A stretch of DNA of 64,000 bases from Thermasporomyces sp036564245. GTDB lineage: Bacteria; Actinomycetota; Actinomycetes; Propionibacteriales; Actinopolymorphaceae. Shown piece by piece: positions 27,604 to 36,591 of this stretch; within the stretch, counting starts at the first letter, position 1, and the number at the start of each line of letters is the position of its first letter. The notes under the pieces were generated by a model that worked only from the letters and a program-made list of their open reading frames with translations, was not told the DNA's origin and did not search any database. Position numbers and translations under genes: made by a program. The DNA lies in assembly GCA_036564245.1 (NCBI GenBank), contig DATCKU010000067.1:1-64000 (forward strand), in the 5' to 3' direction.

Positions 27604-27622
27604 CAATGACCACGTAAGGTGG
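27604..27622 (+). repeat. Short ATGACCAC-N-GTGG hairpin repeat
   Basis: AATGACCACGTAAGGTGG: the CCAC/GTGG stem and the AATGACCA head are shared with copies at 29249, 29925 (inverted) and 35953. It lies a few bases upstream of the dgt start region. Confidence 0.45.
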
Positions 27623-27712
27623 CATTCACATCGTTCAGGTGCCTGTATGGGCATCTCGGCGTGGAAAAGCGGAGTCGGGTGCGACCCAAGTGGTCGTACG
27701 GAAAATGCGCAC

Positions 27713-29053
27713 TCAGCCGAGACGCTCGATGATCCGGTCTCGAAGGTCGCATACCTCGCCGATACGGGAATGCCGCGCAGCGATTCCATGCAACGTCAGC
27801 AGATCGCTCATCGCGCGCCGGGACCGCAAGGAACCGATCTCGTCGAGCGCCTGGTGGCCGAGCGCCACCGCCTCCATCGGGTCCTCGGTCGCCATCACCA
27901 GGCTGGCCAACTTGATCCTGGACATGGCGCGAGAGCGTACGTACTCCGGTGCATGACCAGCCACCGCAGCGCTCAGGCGTTCTCGACCGTCGGTCGGATA
28001 ACCGCGAAGGCTGAGATCCCACATCGCGTGGCCGGTGTCCCCGGCGTGCTGCGCTTCGTCGTAATACGCCATCCACGGCGGGTCGTTGGCACGGTCGGCG
28101 CCCGCGAACGCCTCGTCGGCCAGGTCGACCTCCACGATCGTGTCGCGGATGTGACCGATCCGTGCGTAGGCACGTGCCCGCGCGACGTGGATCATCGCGC
28201 GTTCGGTGCCGGTGAGACGGTCGGTGCGGGCCAGGGCAAGGTCGGTGAGTGACAGCGCCAGGCCGTAGTTGCCGCGCCACGTGGCGAGCCGCGCCATCGA
28301 GGACAGCACCTTGGCTCGCAGGTGCCAGTTTCCGCAGACCTCGGCGCACGAGAGCGCGAACTTGAAGATCCGCTCGGCCTCCTCGAAGGCCAACGCGTCG
28401 AACGCCATGAACCCTGTGACGGCCGCCAGCTCGCCGATCGCCTCCTGAAGCGGCCGGCGTACGGAGGCCGGTGGTTGGGCCTCGAGCAGCTGGGCGGCCC
28501 ATCGCAGCTGTGCCGTCACGGCCTCGCGAATGAACCCGCCACCGTACGAGTGGTCGGACTTGCGGAAGAGCGCCGCAGCGGCCCGGATGTGCTCGACGTG
28601 ATCATGCCCGATCCGTGGCGGGACGGGGTTCGGCTCGGTTGGCGCGAGCAGGTCGTAGACCGACGGCTCGGCCACCGACCGGCTCTCGACCATCGCCGAC
28701 GTGAGCAGCGAGTCCTCCGGCTTCGACGGGCTGGAGGTCGCAGGGCGGCGCGGATTGCGGAACCCGAGCTGGGCGTCGTCGGAGACGTTGAGCACCGCGC
28801 GGAACGCCTCGCGGTAGATCTTGTGCGGCCACCGAATCACGCCCCGCTCGAGCTTGCCGACGTAGTTGGCGTCAAGGGCGAACTGCCGCTTGGTGAGTCG
28901 ATAGAGATAGCGGTTCACCAGCTCGGCCAACTCCTGTCGGGACATCGCCTCTCCCGGAGACCGGGTGGATGGCGTGCGTTCTCGAACCGATCTGAGCGCG
29001 TCGTTCGGCTCCAACTGTCCACCCCCGCAGACGATGACGTGATCACCGTTCAT
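27713..29053 (-). CDS. XRE family regulator with C-terminal TPR-like repeats
   Basis: About 446 residues. Residues 30-100 form a helix-turn-helix of the type found in large actinobacterial regulators (MSRQELAELVNRYLY ... DANYVGKLERGVIRWP). Residues 190-440 are helical repeats of TPR character (AERIFKFALSCAE, ALSLTDLALARTDRL, ALGHQALDEIGSL). Such proteins respond to unknown, possibly peptide or protein, ligands. Start uncertain: ATG 29053 lacks a good Shine-Dalgarno; TTG 29014, preceded by GGGGTGG, matches where homologues usually begin. Upstream lie two GGGGGAGG repeats and an inverted repeat pair. Confidence 0.78.
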   Translation of the reverse strand: MNGDHVIVCGGGQLEPNDALRSVRERTPSTRSPGEAMSRQELAELVNRYLYRLTKRQFALDANYVGKLERGVIRWPHKIYREAFRAVLNVSDDAQLGFRNPRRPATSSPSKPEDSLLTSAMVESRSVAEPSVYDLLAPTEPNPVPPRIGHDHVEHIRAAAALFRKSDHSYGGGFIREAVTAQLRWAAQLLEAQPPASVRRPLQEAIGELAAVTGFMAFDALAFEEAERIFKFALSCAEVCGNWHLRAKVLSSMARLATWRGNYGLALSLTDLALARTDRLTGTERAMIHVARARAYARIGHIRDTIVEVDLADEAFAGADRANDPPWMAYYDEAQHAGDTGHAMWDLSLRGYPTDGRERLSAAVAGHAPEYVRSRAMSRIKLASLVMATEDPMEAVALGHQALDEIGSLRSRRAMSDLLTLHGIAARHSRIGEVCDLRDRIIERLG

Positions 29054-29090
29054 GAAACCAGGTGAGACGCCTGCAATTCGGCTGCCTACA

Positions 29091-29132
29091 AAAGATCCCA
29101 AAAGCCTCCCCCAAACCTCCCCCGAAAGATCC
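29091..29132 (-). promoter_or_regulatory. GGGGGAGG direct repeats upstream of the XRE-TPR regulator
   Basis: On the minus strand two GGGGGAGG units, separated by TTT, are bracketed by GATCTTTC and GATCTTTT. The block ends about 38 nt before ATG 29053. It may be an autoregulatory site or ribosome-binding region; no protein is assigned. Confidence 0.35.
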
Positions 29133-29248
29133 CTTCCCGACGGGCCTCTTGACGCGCCATGCTCGACAACGAGGCGCGGCGACCCGGTGGACACCCCGGC
29201 CCATTCCCCTGGACGGTCGCCGCGCCTCACCTTCCTCCGCCGGCCTGG

Positions 29249-29301
29249 AATGACCACGCAACGTGGAGCATTGGCCTCTGTCAGAGGCATGATTGCCTCT
29301 G
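29249..29301 (+). repeat. 53-nt intergenic repeat, copy b
   Basis: Begins AATGACCACGCAACGTGG (stem CCACG/CGTGG), then GCATTG and the palindrome CCTCTGTCAGAGG. By hand alignment 45 of 53 positions match copy c (29873-29925) in opposite orientation. Confidence 0.65.
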
Positions 29302-29760
29302 TTTGCTACAGATTTGCTGGCAGAGCTTGGGTCGCGTTGTCTGCTGCCGGGACGAATCGTCCAAACCTGGCGTACGAATGGGTCGAAGCCAGACGTACGC
29401 GCAATGGCTCGTACGACTCGTACGTCAACGTGGTAAGGCTGATCTCAGCGCGGCCCGGCTGTCGGGAGAAGCGAGCTGAGAGGCCACGGCGATCGGCAGG
29501 TACCTCGCGTCACGGTGGTTGCGGCGCCTATCGGCCGACTCCCGCTTAGGCTCCGACGTGACTTGAACGCGTACGTTCACTTGTGTCCGAGCCCTGATCA
29601 GAACCCGAAGAGGGCACCAACACACCTCTTCTCCTCACGGTCGCTCCCCGCGCACACCCATCACGTGCGTCGAGAAGTAGCTGCGCCCGGCCTTCCGTAG
29701 CGGGCCGCAGACGTTCAGCTGCTGCCCACGTGGATGGGGACGGGCGCGTCTGCATGCGTC

Positions 29761-29818
29761 CGTACGCCTACGTTTCGTACGCCTGTGTTTTTCGTACGCC
29801 TGGGTTTTTCGTACGCCT
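29761..29818. repeat. Tandem array of four CGTACGCCT units
   Basis: Copies begin at 29761, 29776, 29793 and 29810, giving spacings of 15, 17 and 17 nt. Units two and three are joined by GTGTTTTT and GGGTTTTT. CGTACG is itself palindromic. The array is iteron-like; its role is unknown. Confidence 0.6.
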
Positions 29819-29872
29819 GAGCCTGTAGCGACATCCCGCATCCGTACACTCCCCGAGGACATCCCTACCTGC

Positions 29873-29925
29873 CAGCGGCATACATGCCTCTGACAGAGGT
29901 CAATGCCCCACTTAACGTGGTCATT
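29873..29925 (-). repeat. 53-nt intergenic repeat, copy c (inverted to copy b)
   Basis: On the minus strand it begins AATGACCACGTTAAGTGG (stem CCAC/GTGG), then GCATTG and CCTCTGTCAGAGG as in copy b. It ends 11 nt from the ppdK stop codon, so it might also serve as the 3' hairpin of ppdK. Confidence 0.65.
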
Positions 29926-29935
29926 TTCGAAAGCG

Positions 29936-32629
29936 TCACTTGTCGGAGGGAGACAGGGTGCCCACCGCGGCCCGGGCCGCCTCGAGTCGGGCGACCGGCA
30001 CCCGGAACGGCGAGCACGACACGTAGTCCAGACCGACATCGTGGAAGAAGTGCACCGACGCCGGGTCGCCTCCGTGCTCTCCGCAGACACCGATCTCGAG
30101 ATCGGGCCGCGCGGATCTGCCTTCCTCGCAGGCAATTCGCACCAACCGACCAACGCCCTCGACATCCAGCGACTCGAAAGGCGACGAGCCGAAGATGCCG
30201 CGCTCCAGGTATGCGGCGAAGAACGCCCCTTCGACGTCGTCCCGGGAGAAGCCCCACGTCGTCTGAGTCAGGTCGTTCGTGCCGAACGAGAAGAACTCCG
30301 CCACCTCCGCGATCTCACGAGCTGTCAACGCGGCCCGCGGAAGCTCGATCATGGTCCCCACGGGAATCGCGAGCGACATCCCGTTCGCTTCCGACACCTC
30401 GCGGATCACCCGCAGCACGTCCTCGCGAATGAGCTCCAGCTCCTGCACGGCGCCCACGAGCGGGATCATGATCTGCGCATGCGGATCCCCTCCCGCACGC
30501 AGACGCTCGGCCACCGCCTCGGCGAGCGCCCGCACCTGCATGGCGAAGAGCCCTGGCACCACGAGTCCGAGACGGACACCGCGCAGACCCAGCATCGGGT
30601 TCTGCTCATGCAGGCGGCGTACCGCAGCCAGGAGCCGCCGGTCGGACTCGCTGACCTCCTCGCCGCGTGCCTCCGCCGTGGCAATCCGGACCGAAAGCTC
30701 GGTGATGTCGGGAAGGAACTCGTGCAACGGCGGGTCGAGCAGGCGTACCGTCACCGGCAGACCGTCCATCGCCTCCAGCACACCGACGAAGTCCTTCCGT
30801 TGCAGCGGCAGCAGAGCGTTCAGCGCGTCCTCGCGCTCGGCGTCGCTCTCGGCAAGGATCAGCCGTTCGACGTAGTGACGCCGGTCGCCAAGGAACATGT
30901 GCTCCGTGCGGCACAGCCCGATGCCGCCCGCACCCATCGAACGGGCACGCACCGCGTCGTCCGGCAGGTCGGCGTTGGCCCGCACGTCGAGTCGGCGCCA
31001 CATGTCGGCGATCGTCATGACCCGATGCACCGCTCGCACCAGCTCGTCGGCGTCCGCGGACACCGGGTCCAGCTCGCCCTCGAAGTAGCGCATCACCGGA
31101 GAGTCGACGACCGGTACGTCACCGAGGAACACCTCCCCCGACGTCCCATCGATGGCGATCACGTCGCCTTCCCGCACCACCACCCCGCCGGGCGCGGTGA
31201 AGAGCCTCCGCTCGAGGTCGACGTCCAGCTCCTCGGCACCGCACACGCAGGTCTTGCCCATGCCTCGCGCCACGACCGCGGCATGTGAGGTCTTCCCACC
31301 CCGGCTGGTGAGGATTCCACGAGCCGCGATCATTCCGTCGAGGTCGTCTGGCGTGGTCTCTCGACGCACCAGGATCAGCGCGTCGCCCGCCCGCGCCCGC
31401 TCGACGGCCGTCGTCGAGTCGAACACGGCCCGGCCGACAGCGGCTCCCGGCGAGGCGTTGGTGCCGCTCGCGATCCGGCGACGCGGAGCGTTCGGGTCGA
31501 AGCTCGGGAACATGAGCTGCGCGAGCTTTTTCCCATCAACACGGTGCAAAACTTCCGGCTCGTCGATCAGCCCTTCATCAACCAGTTGAACGGCGATCCG
31601 GAAGGCGGCGGCCGCCGTCCGTTTGCCGACCCGAGTCTGCAGCATCCAGAGCTTGCCGCGTTCGATCGTGAACTCGATGTCGCAGAGATCGCGGTAGTGC
31701 CGCTCGAGCGTCGCCATGATCTCGAGGAGCTGGTCGTAGCACTGCCGGTTCAACCGAGCGAGCTCGGTGAGCGGAAGCGTGTTGCGGATCCCGGCCACGA
31801 CGTCCTCGCCCTGTGCGTTCGGGAGGTAGTCGCCGTAGATGCCGCTCGCCCCGGTCGCAGGGTCGCGAGTGAACGCCACACCTGTTCCGGAGTCTTCGCC
31901 CAGGTTGCCGAACACCATCGCCACCACGTTCACCGCCGTGCCGAGGTCGGCAGGGATCCGCTCCTGGCGTCGGTACGTCACGGCACGAGGAGCGTTCCAG
32001 CTGTCGAAGACCGCGCGAATGGCGGCATCCAGCTGCGTCCGGGGATCCTGCGGGAACTCCTGGCCAGTCTCCTCGCGGATGATGTCCTTGTACGTCGTGA
32101 CGAGCTCGGCGAGCGCGTCAGCGTCGAGGCCGACGTCGTGCTCGACCCCACGGACCGCCTTTGCCTTCTCCAGTGCCTTGTCGAAGAGCCGAGCGTCGAC
32201 GCCCATCACCGTCTTGCCGTACATCTGCAGCAACCGGCGGTAGGAGTCCCAGGCAAAGCGCGGGTCGCCGGACTGCGCCGCGAGGCCCTCCACCGAGGCG
32301 TCGGTGAGGCCGATGTTCAGAACCGTGTCCATCATGCCGGGCATCGAGAACTTCGCTCCCGACCGCACCGACACCAGCAACGGGTTGCGCGGATCGCCCA
32401 GCTTCTTGCCCAGGGTGGTCTCGATCGTCCGAAGATGCGCCGTCACCTCGTCGCGAAGCTCGGCGGGCACTTCACCGGTTTGCAAATAGACGCGACACGC
32501 CTCGGTCGTGATGGTGAATCCCGGCGGCACCGGAAGCCCCAGTCTGGTCATCTCAGCGAGATTTGCCCCTTTGCCACCAAGAAGGTCGCGCATGTCCTTG
32601 TTGCCATCGGAGAAGTCGTATACGAACAT
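29936..32629 (-). CDS. ppdK: Pyruvate, phosphate dikinase
   Basis: 897 residues, normal length. The N-terminal ATP-grasp domain begins GGKGANLAEMTRLGLPVPPGF. The swivelling domain carries the catalytic His in GGKTSHAAVVARG (about residue 455). The C-terminal PEP/pyruvate TIM barrel has FFSFGTNDLTQTTWGF and the catalytic Cys in CGEHGGDP. It interconverts pyruvate, ATP and phosphate with PEP, AMP and pyrophosphate, linking glycolysis and gluconeogenesis. No regulatory kinase/phosphorylase gene is adjacent. ATG 32629 has AAAGGGG nearby upstream. Confidence 0.95.
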   Translation of the reverse strand: MFVYDFSDGNKDMRDLLGGKGANLAEMTRLGLPVPPGFTITTEACRVYLQTGEVPAELRDEVTAHLRTIETTLGKKLGDPRNPLLVSVRSGAKFSMPGMMDTVLNIGLTDASVEGLAAQSGDPRFAWDSYRRLLQMYGKTVMGVDARLFDKALEKAKAVRGVEHDVGLDADALAELVTTYKDIIREETGQEFPQDPRTQLDAAIRAVFDSWNAPRAVTYRRQERIPADLGTAVNVVAMVFGNLGEDSGTGVAFTRDPATGASGIYGDYLPNAQGEDVVAGIRNTLPLTELARLNRQCYDQLLEIMATLERHYRDLCDIEFTIERGKLWMLQTRVGKRTAAAAFRIAVQLVDEGLIDEPEVLHRVDGKKLAQLMFPSFDPNAPRRRIASGTNASPGAAVGRAVFDSTTAVERARAGDALILVRRETTPDDLDGMIAARGILTSRGGKTSHAAVVARGMGKTCVCGAEELDVDLERRLFTAPGGVVVREGDVIAIDGTSGEVFLGDVPVVDSPVMRYFEGELDPVSADADELVRAVHRVMTIADMWRRLDVRANADLPDDAVRARSMGAGGIGLCRTEHMFLGDRRHYVERLILAESDAEREDALNALLPLQRKDFVGVLEAMDGLPVTVRLLDPPLHEFLPDITELSVRIATAEARGEEVSESDRRLLAAVRRLHEQNPMLGLRGVRLGLVVPGLFAMQVRALAEAVAERLRAGGDPHAQIMIPLVGAVQELELIREDVLRVIREVSEANGMSLAIPVGTMIELPRAALTAREIAEVAEFFSFGTNDLTQTTWGFSRDDVEGAFFAAYLERGIFGSSPFESLDVEGVGRLVRIACEEGRSARPDLEIGVCGEHGGDPASVHFFHDVGLDYVSCSPFRVPVARLEAARAAVGTLSPSDK

Positions 32630-32789
32630 TCGTCACCACCCCTTTGGTGACAAGGCCGTGTGAGGCACCAGCGGCGCTGTCCCAGAAGACCGCCTGGGCA
32701 GGCGTACGTGAGGTGCGCTACGCGGCAACCACGCCTCGGGAGACGTTCATAGATTCACGGTACGTCTCATGTGGAGCCGGCGTGGTCAT

Positions 32790-33602
32790 CTAACGCAACG
32801 CCGAACGCTCACGAACAGGTGGCGGAACCGGCCGGCGAGGAATGAGCTGCGTTGCCTGCCGCACCAGACGAAGCGTCACCGTCGTGGCGAAATCGCTTCC
32901 CGGAAGGACCGGAAATCCGTACAACTTCCTCGCCCAGCCAGGAAGTGTGGCGATCGACAGTGCATTGAGCGAGGGCACTCCGACGTGGAGAAATGCAAGA
33001 CGAAGCGGCAAAGGCGGAAAGAAGCTGTTACGTAACCCCTGCTTGGCTTCGGCGCAGGCATAGAGCTTTGGCCGCATCGAGGCGAAGTAGTCCGCGAGCT
33101 CGGCACGACTCGACGGTGCGTCGGAGGCCGGAATGCCCACAACCTCGGCAGCACGACGGCTTTCTGCGACGTAGCGGTCGGCTTCGGCGTCCGAGCGCAG
33201 AATCCCCGAACGCCTTGCCACGTCGACGTACGAGTCGATTTCTCCACAATGCACCCAGAGCAGGTTCTCGGGCTCGTCGAGCCGGAACGTCTCGCCGGTG
33301 TCCGGGTCGTAGCCGGTGAGGGAGGCATGGATCCTGCGTACCCGTGCGCCGGCCCGCTCGACCTCGGCCGTGCTGCCGTACGTTCGGATGGTGACGAACT
33401 CGGTGGTACGAACGAACCTCGCCCACGCCCGCTTGCGGTCGAACAGCGCGGAGTTCTGGTACGTGCCGCGCATCACCCGGGGGTTGAGCGACTGGAGGTA
33501 GAGGGCACGCAATCCGGCCACCCACATGATGGGCTCGACGTGCACCCGCCACGTGACCGAGTCGGGTCCGAAGAGTCCGTGGTCCGCCCGCGCCTTCCCC
33601 AC
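32790..33602 (-). CDS. Oxygenase MpaB family protein (DUF2236)
   Basis: 270 residues. Family pattern: MWVAGLRALYLQSLNPRVM near the N-terminus, then FVRTTEFVTIRTYG, VRRIHASLTGYD and NLLWVHCGEIDSYV, which hold conserved His residues. Related proteins include the latex-clearing and mycophenolate-pathway oxygenases that bind haem or iron. Function here is unknown beyond a likely oxidation. GTG 33602 with GAAGGG just upstream was chosen. It is a lone gene between ppdK and a repeat element. Confidence 0.75.
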   Translation of the reverse strand: MGKARADHGLFGPDSVTWRVHVEPIMWVAGLRALYLQSLNPRVMRGTYQNSALFDRKRAWARFVRTTEFVTIRTYGSTAEVERAGARVRRIHASLTGYDPDTGETFRLDEPENLLWVHCGEIDSYVDVARRSGILRSDAEADRYVAESRRAAEVVGIPASDAPSSRAELADYFASMRPKLYACAEAKQGLRNSFFPPLPLRLAFLHVGVPSLNALSIATLPGWARKLYGFPVLPGSDFATTVTLRLVRQATQLIPRRPVPPPVRERSALR

Positions 33603-33648
33603 CCCTTCACTCTAGAGGGCGGGCCACCGGCGGGAAGGCGGGCTACCG

Positions 33649-33718
33649 GCGAGTCGGAGGTGCACTACGTGCCGGCACGTGTCACACCTCCGGCAGGCGT
33701 AGTGCACATGGTCATTTT
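33649..33718 (-). repeat. Palindromic intergenic repeat (copy B)
   Basis: On the minus strand: AAAATGACCATGTGCACTAC, then GCCTGCCGGAGGTG, the core ACACGTGCCGGCACGTAG and TGCACCTCC. The arms GGAGGTG and CACCTCC pair. It lies between the stop of the glyS-linked lipoprotein gene (7 nt away) and the start of the MpaB-family gene. Confidence 0.7.
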
Positions 33719-33724
33719 GGGACG

Positions 33725-34510
33725 TCAGTTGGGGGCGGGGCGGAAGGCCAGCATGCCGTCGGGAAGCAGTTCCCCGTGATAGGTCGTCGACTCGTTGTAG
33801 ACGTCGGTCACCCAGCACGTGAACCCATGGCGGTTGCCGACCTCGACCAGCTCGAGCCTGATGATGTCGCAGGTCACCCGCGCAGGCTTGAAGCTCTGCC
33901 GCGTCGCTTCGTAGACGGCCTTCTCCTCCGACACGGGCAGCTTGCGAGCCGACCAGGTCCAGACCACCTTGGTCCGAGAGACCTTCGCGCGGATGTAGAA
34001 CCTGCTCGACGAGGCCCACAACGAGACGTCGCAGCGGAACTTGTACGTCGCGACCTTGATGATGTCGTTCTCACCGACGGTGCACCGCGCCTTGGTCGTC
34101 TTGGGGTCGACGACACCGGCCGACTCCCACACCACCTTCTTCAGCCCGTACGCGATCCTGTCGAGCTCCTGGGTCTTCTCGCCCGGCGGATCCGGCATGG
34201 GCGGTGTCTTGAACGGCTCCTTGGGCTGCTCCAGGGGCTTCAGCCTGACAGGTGGCGGCGACGTCGTCTGCTGGGCACGCGGCTTCGCATCCTTGCTCCG
34301 GTCCGGCTTGTTGCCGATCGGGTGGGCGAAACGCCGCGGCGAGAACTCCCCCTTGTGGGTGGCCGCCGAGCTGTCGTCGGCGTTCGGTACCGTGACGAAG
34401 CCGCAGCCTGGCAGGAAGGCGAGCCCGCAGGCGAGCGCGGCGCACCCCAGCGCACGTACGACACGACGCCACACCGGTCCGAGCTTCATCCGTACCATCG
34501 CGATCAGCAT
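33725..34510 (-). CDS. Hypothetical lipoprotein coupled to glyS
   Basis: About 261 residues. Basic N-terminus and hydrophobic core ending in lipobox LPGC; a long Lys/Pro-rich linker to about residue 105, then a beta-rich C-terminal domain of 150 residues with several Cys (ARCTVGEND, YKFRCDVS, ARVTCDII, HGFTCWVTD) that could form disulfides. I do not recognise the family. The ATG at 34510 overlaps the glyS stop (ATGCTGA), indicating translational coupling. ATG 34498 or 34489 give a tidier signal peptide. Cell-surface location is the only firm inference. Confidence 0.65.
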   Translation of the reverse strand: MLIAMVRMKLGPVWRRVVRALGCAALACGLAFLPGCGFVTVPNADDSSAATHKGEFSPRRFAHPIGNKPDRSKDAKPRAQQTTSPPPVRLKPLEQPKEPFKTPPMPDPPGEKTQELDRIAYGLKKVVWESAGVVDPKTTKARCTVGENDIIKVATYKFRCDVSLWASSSRFYIRAKVSRTKVVWTWSARKLPVSEEKAVYEATRQSFKPARVTCDIIRLELVEVGNRHGFTCWVTDVYNESTTYHGELLPDGMLAFRPAPN

Positions 34511-35904
34511 CCAACGAGCCGTTCTGCCAGGATGGCCGACACCTGGTCGATCGGCAGCCGTTCCTGCCGCATACTGTCCCGCTCGCGGATGGTCACCTGG
34601 TCGTCCTCCATGGTTTGGAAGTCGATGGTGACACAGTATGGCGTGCCGACTTCGTCCTGGCGACGGTACCTCCGCCCGATCGCGCCCGCATCGTCGAACT
34701 CGACGTTCCAGTACTGCCGCAGCCGCTGGGCCAGCTCGCGTGCCCGTGGGGACAGATCCGGGTTCCGGGACAGCGGCAGCACCGCGACCTTGACTGGTGC
34801 GAGGCGGTGGTCCAGCCGCAGCACGGTGCGTCGCTCCAGCTTGCCGTGCGAGCTCGGCGCCTCGTCCTCGGCGTACGCGTCGAGCAGGAACGCAAGCAAC
34901 GAACGCCCGAGGCCCGCCGAAGGCTCGATCACGTACGGTGTCCACCGCCTGCCCTTCTGCTGATCGAAGTAGGAGAGGTCGGCGCCGGAGTGCTTGGCGT
35001 GCGTCGTGAGGTCGAAGTCGGCGCGGTTGGCTATTCCCTCGAGCTCGGCGAACTCCTCACCCGCGAAACCGAAGCGATACTCGATGTCGACCGTGCGCTT
35101 GGAGTAGTGCGAGAGCTTCTCCGTCGGGTGCTCGTACAGCCTGAGGTTGTCCGGTGAGATGCCGAGGTCGACGTACCAGTTCCACCGAGCCTCGAGCCAG
35201 TAGTCGTGCCACATCTCGTCCGTACCCGGCTCGACGAAGAACTCCAGCTCCATCTGCTCGAACTCCCGGGTGCGGAAGATGAAGTTGCCCGGCGTGATCT
35301 CGTTGCGGAAGCTCTTGCCGACCTGGGCGATGCCGAAGGGTGGTTTGCGGCGAGCGGACGCCATCACGTTGGCGAAGTTGATGAAGATGCCCTGCGCGGT
35401 CTCCGGGCGCAAGTAGTGGAGGTTGTCCGCCAGGTCACCGCCCGGCGAGGTGACGACCGGGCCGACGTGCGTGCGCATGAGCCCGTTGAACATCCGCGGC
35501 TCGGTGAACGAGCCTCGCGCACCACACGCTGGGCAGGTCAAGCTGTCCAGGCCATCGGGCGGTAGCGCTCCGTGTTTGGCTTCGTACGCCTCCGTGAGGT
35601 CGTCGGCACGAAACCGGTGGTGACAGCTTTGGCACTCGGTCAGCGGATCGACGAAGGCGTCGACGTGGCCCGACGCCTCCCAGACCGCGCGCGGGAGGAT
35701 CACCGACGAGTCGATGCCCACCACGTCGTCGCGCGCCTGCACGACGCTGCGCCACCACTGACGTCGGATGTTCTCCTTGAGCTCGACACCGAGCGGGCCG
35801 TAGTCCCACGCCGCACGCGTACCGCCGTAGATCTCCCCGCAGGGATAGACGAACCCGCGACGCTGGCACAGGTTGATCACGGCGTCGATCCGGTCGGCAG
35901 GCAC
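34504..35904 (-). CDS. glyS: Glycyl-tRNA synthetase (single-chain class II)
   Basis: 466 residues, the alpha2 type. N-terminal INLCQRRGFVYPCGEIYGG, a zinc-binding insert with CQSCHHRF and LTCPACGARG, motif 2 GKSFRNEITPGNFIFRTREFEQ, motif 3 PSAGLGRSLLAF, and a C-terminal anticodon-binding domain. It charges tRNA-Gly in the cytoplasm. ATG 35904 was taken. A short ATGACCAC repeat lies about 50 nt upstream. Confidence 0.95.
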   Translation of the reverse strand: MPADRIDAVINLCQRRGFVYPCGEIYGGTRAAWDYGPLGVELKENIRRQWWRSVVQARDDVVGIDSSVILPRAVWEASGHVDAFVDPLTECQSCHHRFRADDLTEAYEAKHGALPPDGLDSLTCPACGARGSFTEPRMFNGLMRTHVGPVVTSPGGDLADNLHYLRPETAQGIFINFANVMASARRKPPFGIAQVGKSFRNEITPGNFIFRTREFEQMELEFFVEPGTDEMWHDYWLEARWNWYVDLGISPDNLRLYEHPTEKLSHYSKRTVDIEYRFGFAGEEFAELEGIANRADFDLTTHAKHSGADLSYFDQQKGRRWTPYVIEPSAGLGRSLLAFLLDAYAEDEAPSSHGKLERRTVLRLDHRLAPVKVAVLPLSRNPDLSPRARELAQRLRQYWNVEFDDAGAIGRRYRRQDEVGTPYCVTIDFQTMEDDQVTIRERDSMRQERLPIDQVSAILAERLVGC

Positions 35905-35952
35905 AGCTCACGCTCCATCCGGCTGGGTGTCGGCGGATTCCGTGCAACACCA

Positions 35953-35971
35953 CATGACCACGCGTAGTGGC
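35953..35971 (+). repeat. Short ATGACCAC-N-GTGG hairpin repeat
   Basis: CATGACCACGCGTAGTGG, stem CCAC/GTGG with a 5-nt loop. It is a member of the AATGACCA family, placed upstream of glyS and oriented opposite to it. Confidence 0.45.
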
Positions 35972-36182
35972 AACTCCACGCCACGACGCGTCGGACCGTC
36001 GTGAAGGTGCCGCAGGCGTGTCGTACGTGGTCTTTGTGGTGTGCCCAGGTTAACGGCGCAGGTGGGGACGGGAGGCGGCGTTGCCGGACAAAAGGCCTCG
36101 CGACGCGCAGTCCGGCGGGAGGGAGGCGTCAGGCGTCGGGTGCAGAACACCCCCGCGGCTCGATCCGCACGCCCGGCGCGAC

Positions 36183-36512
36183 ATGATCGGACTCGTGGAT
36201 CCTCGAAGCGCGTCGAACGGCGCACCGACACGACGGACGTTACGCAATCGGATCGAGGCGGCCAGCTACCCGCTGCTGGTACGGCTCCACACCATGCCGC
36301 GCTGGCTCGTCGGCGCCGTCGTCGTGGTGCTCGTCGTGGCTGGCCTCCTGGCACCGTCACCGTACGGTCCGATCTGCCTTGCGGTGGTCATCGCTCTCAT
36401 GGCCTGGGTGATCTTCCTGGCCTGGCACCACGGGGACGCCACGCGCAAGGCGATCCGGCTGGTGGCCTTGGTACTAGCAGTCCTGGCTCTCGCACTCCGT
36501 CTGGCCAGCTGA
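36183..36512 (+). CDS. Small membrane protein, DUF6703-like
   Basis: About 109 residues. A basic N-terminal stretch with RIEAASYPLLVRLHTMPRWL is followed by three hydrophobic segments, separated by a conserved-looking APSPYGP loop and a WHHGDATRK loop. This matches a small actinobacterial membrane protein family of unknown role. ATG 36183 or GTG 36195 are possible starts; the frame is open to 36081 without membrane-protein character. It is transcribed away from glyS. Confidence 0.65.
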   Translation: MIGLVDPRSASNGAPTRRTLRNRIEAASYPLLVRLHTMPRWLVGAVVVVLVVAGLLAPSPYGPICLAVVIALMAWVIFLAWHHGDATRKAIRLVALVLAVLALALRLAS

Positions 36513-36591
36513 CCTGACCTGTTCCGTACCTCGGGACTTCCGTACTGCGACCTCCCTACCTGCGACCGCGATCGTCCAGAAGGCGCGGCAT

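Larger units (their letters stand above)
29054..29935. other. Long intergenic region with inverted repeats and CGTACGCCT array
   Basis: 882 nt upstream of the XRE-TPR regulator and just downstream of ppdK. It contains GGGGGAGG direct repeats (29091-29132), repeat copy b (29249-29301), an imperfect TTGAACG/CGTTCAC dyad (about 29564-29582), the CGTACGCCT array (29761-29818) and inverted repeat copy c (29873-29925). No gene is supported inside. Confidence 0.6.

Noticed and set aside
29761..29818. CRISPR array
   Set aside because: Units are too short and spacing too small and regular, and no cas genes are present.
29302..29872. Small open frames in the long gap between the regulator and ppdK
   Set aside because: No ribosome binding site or domain, and part of the apparent similarity between frames at both ends comes from the inverted repeats.
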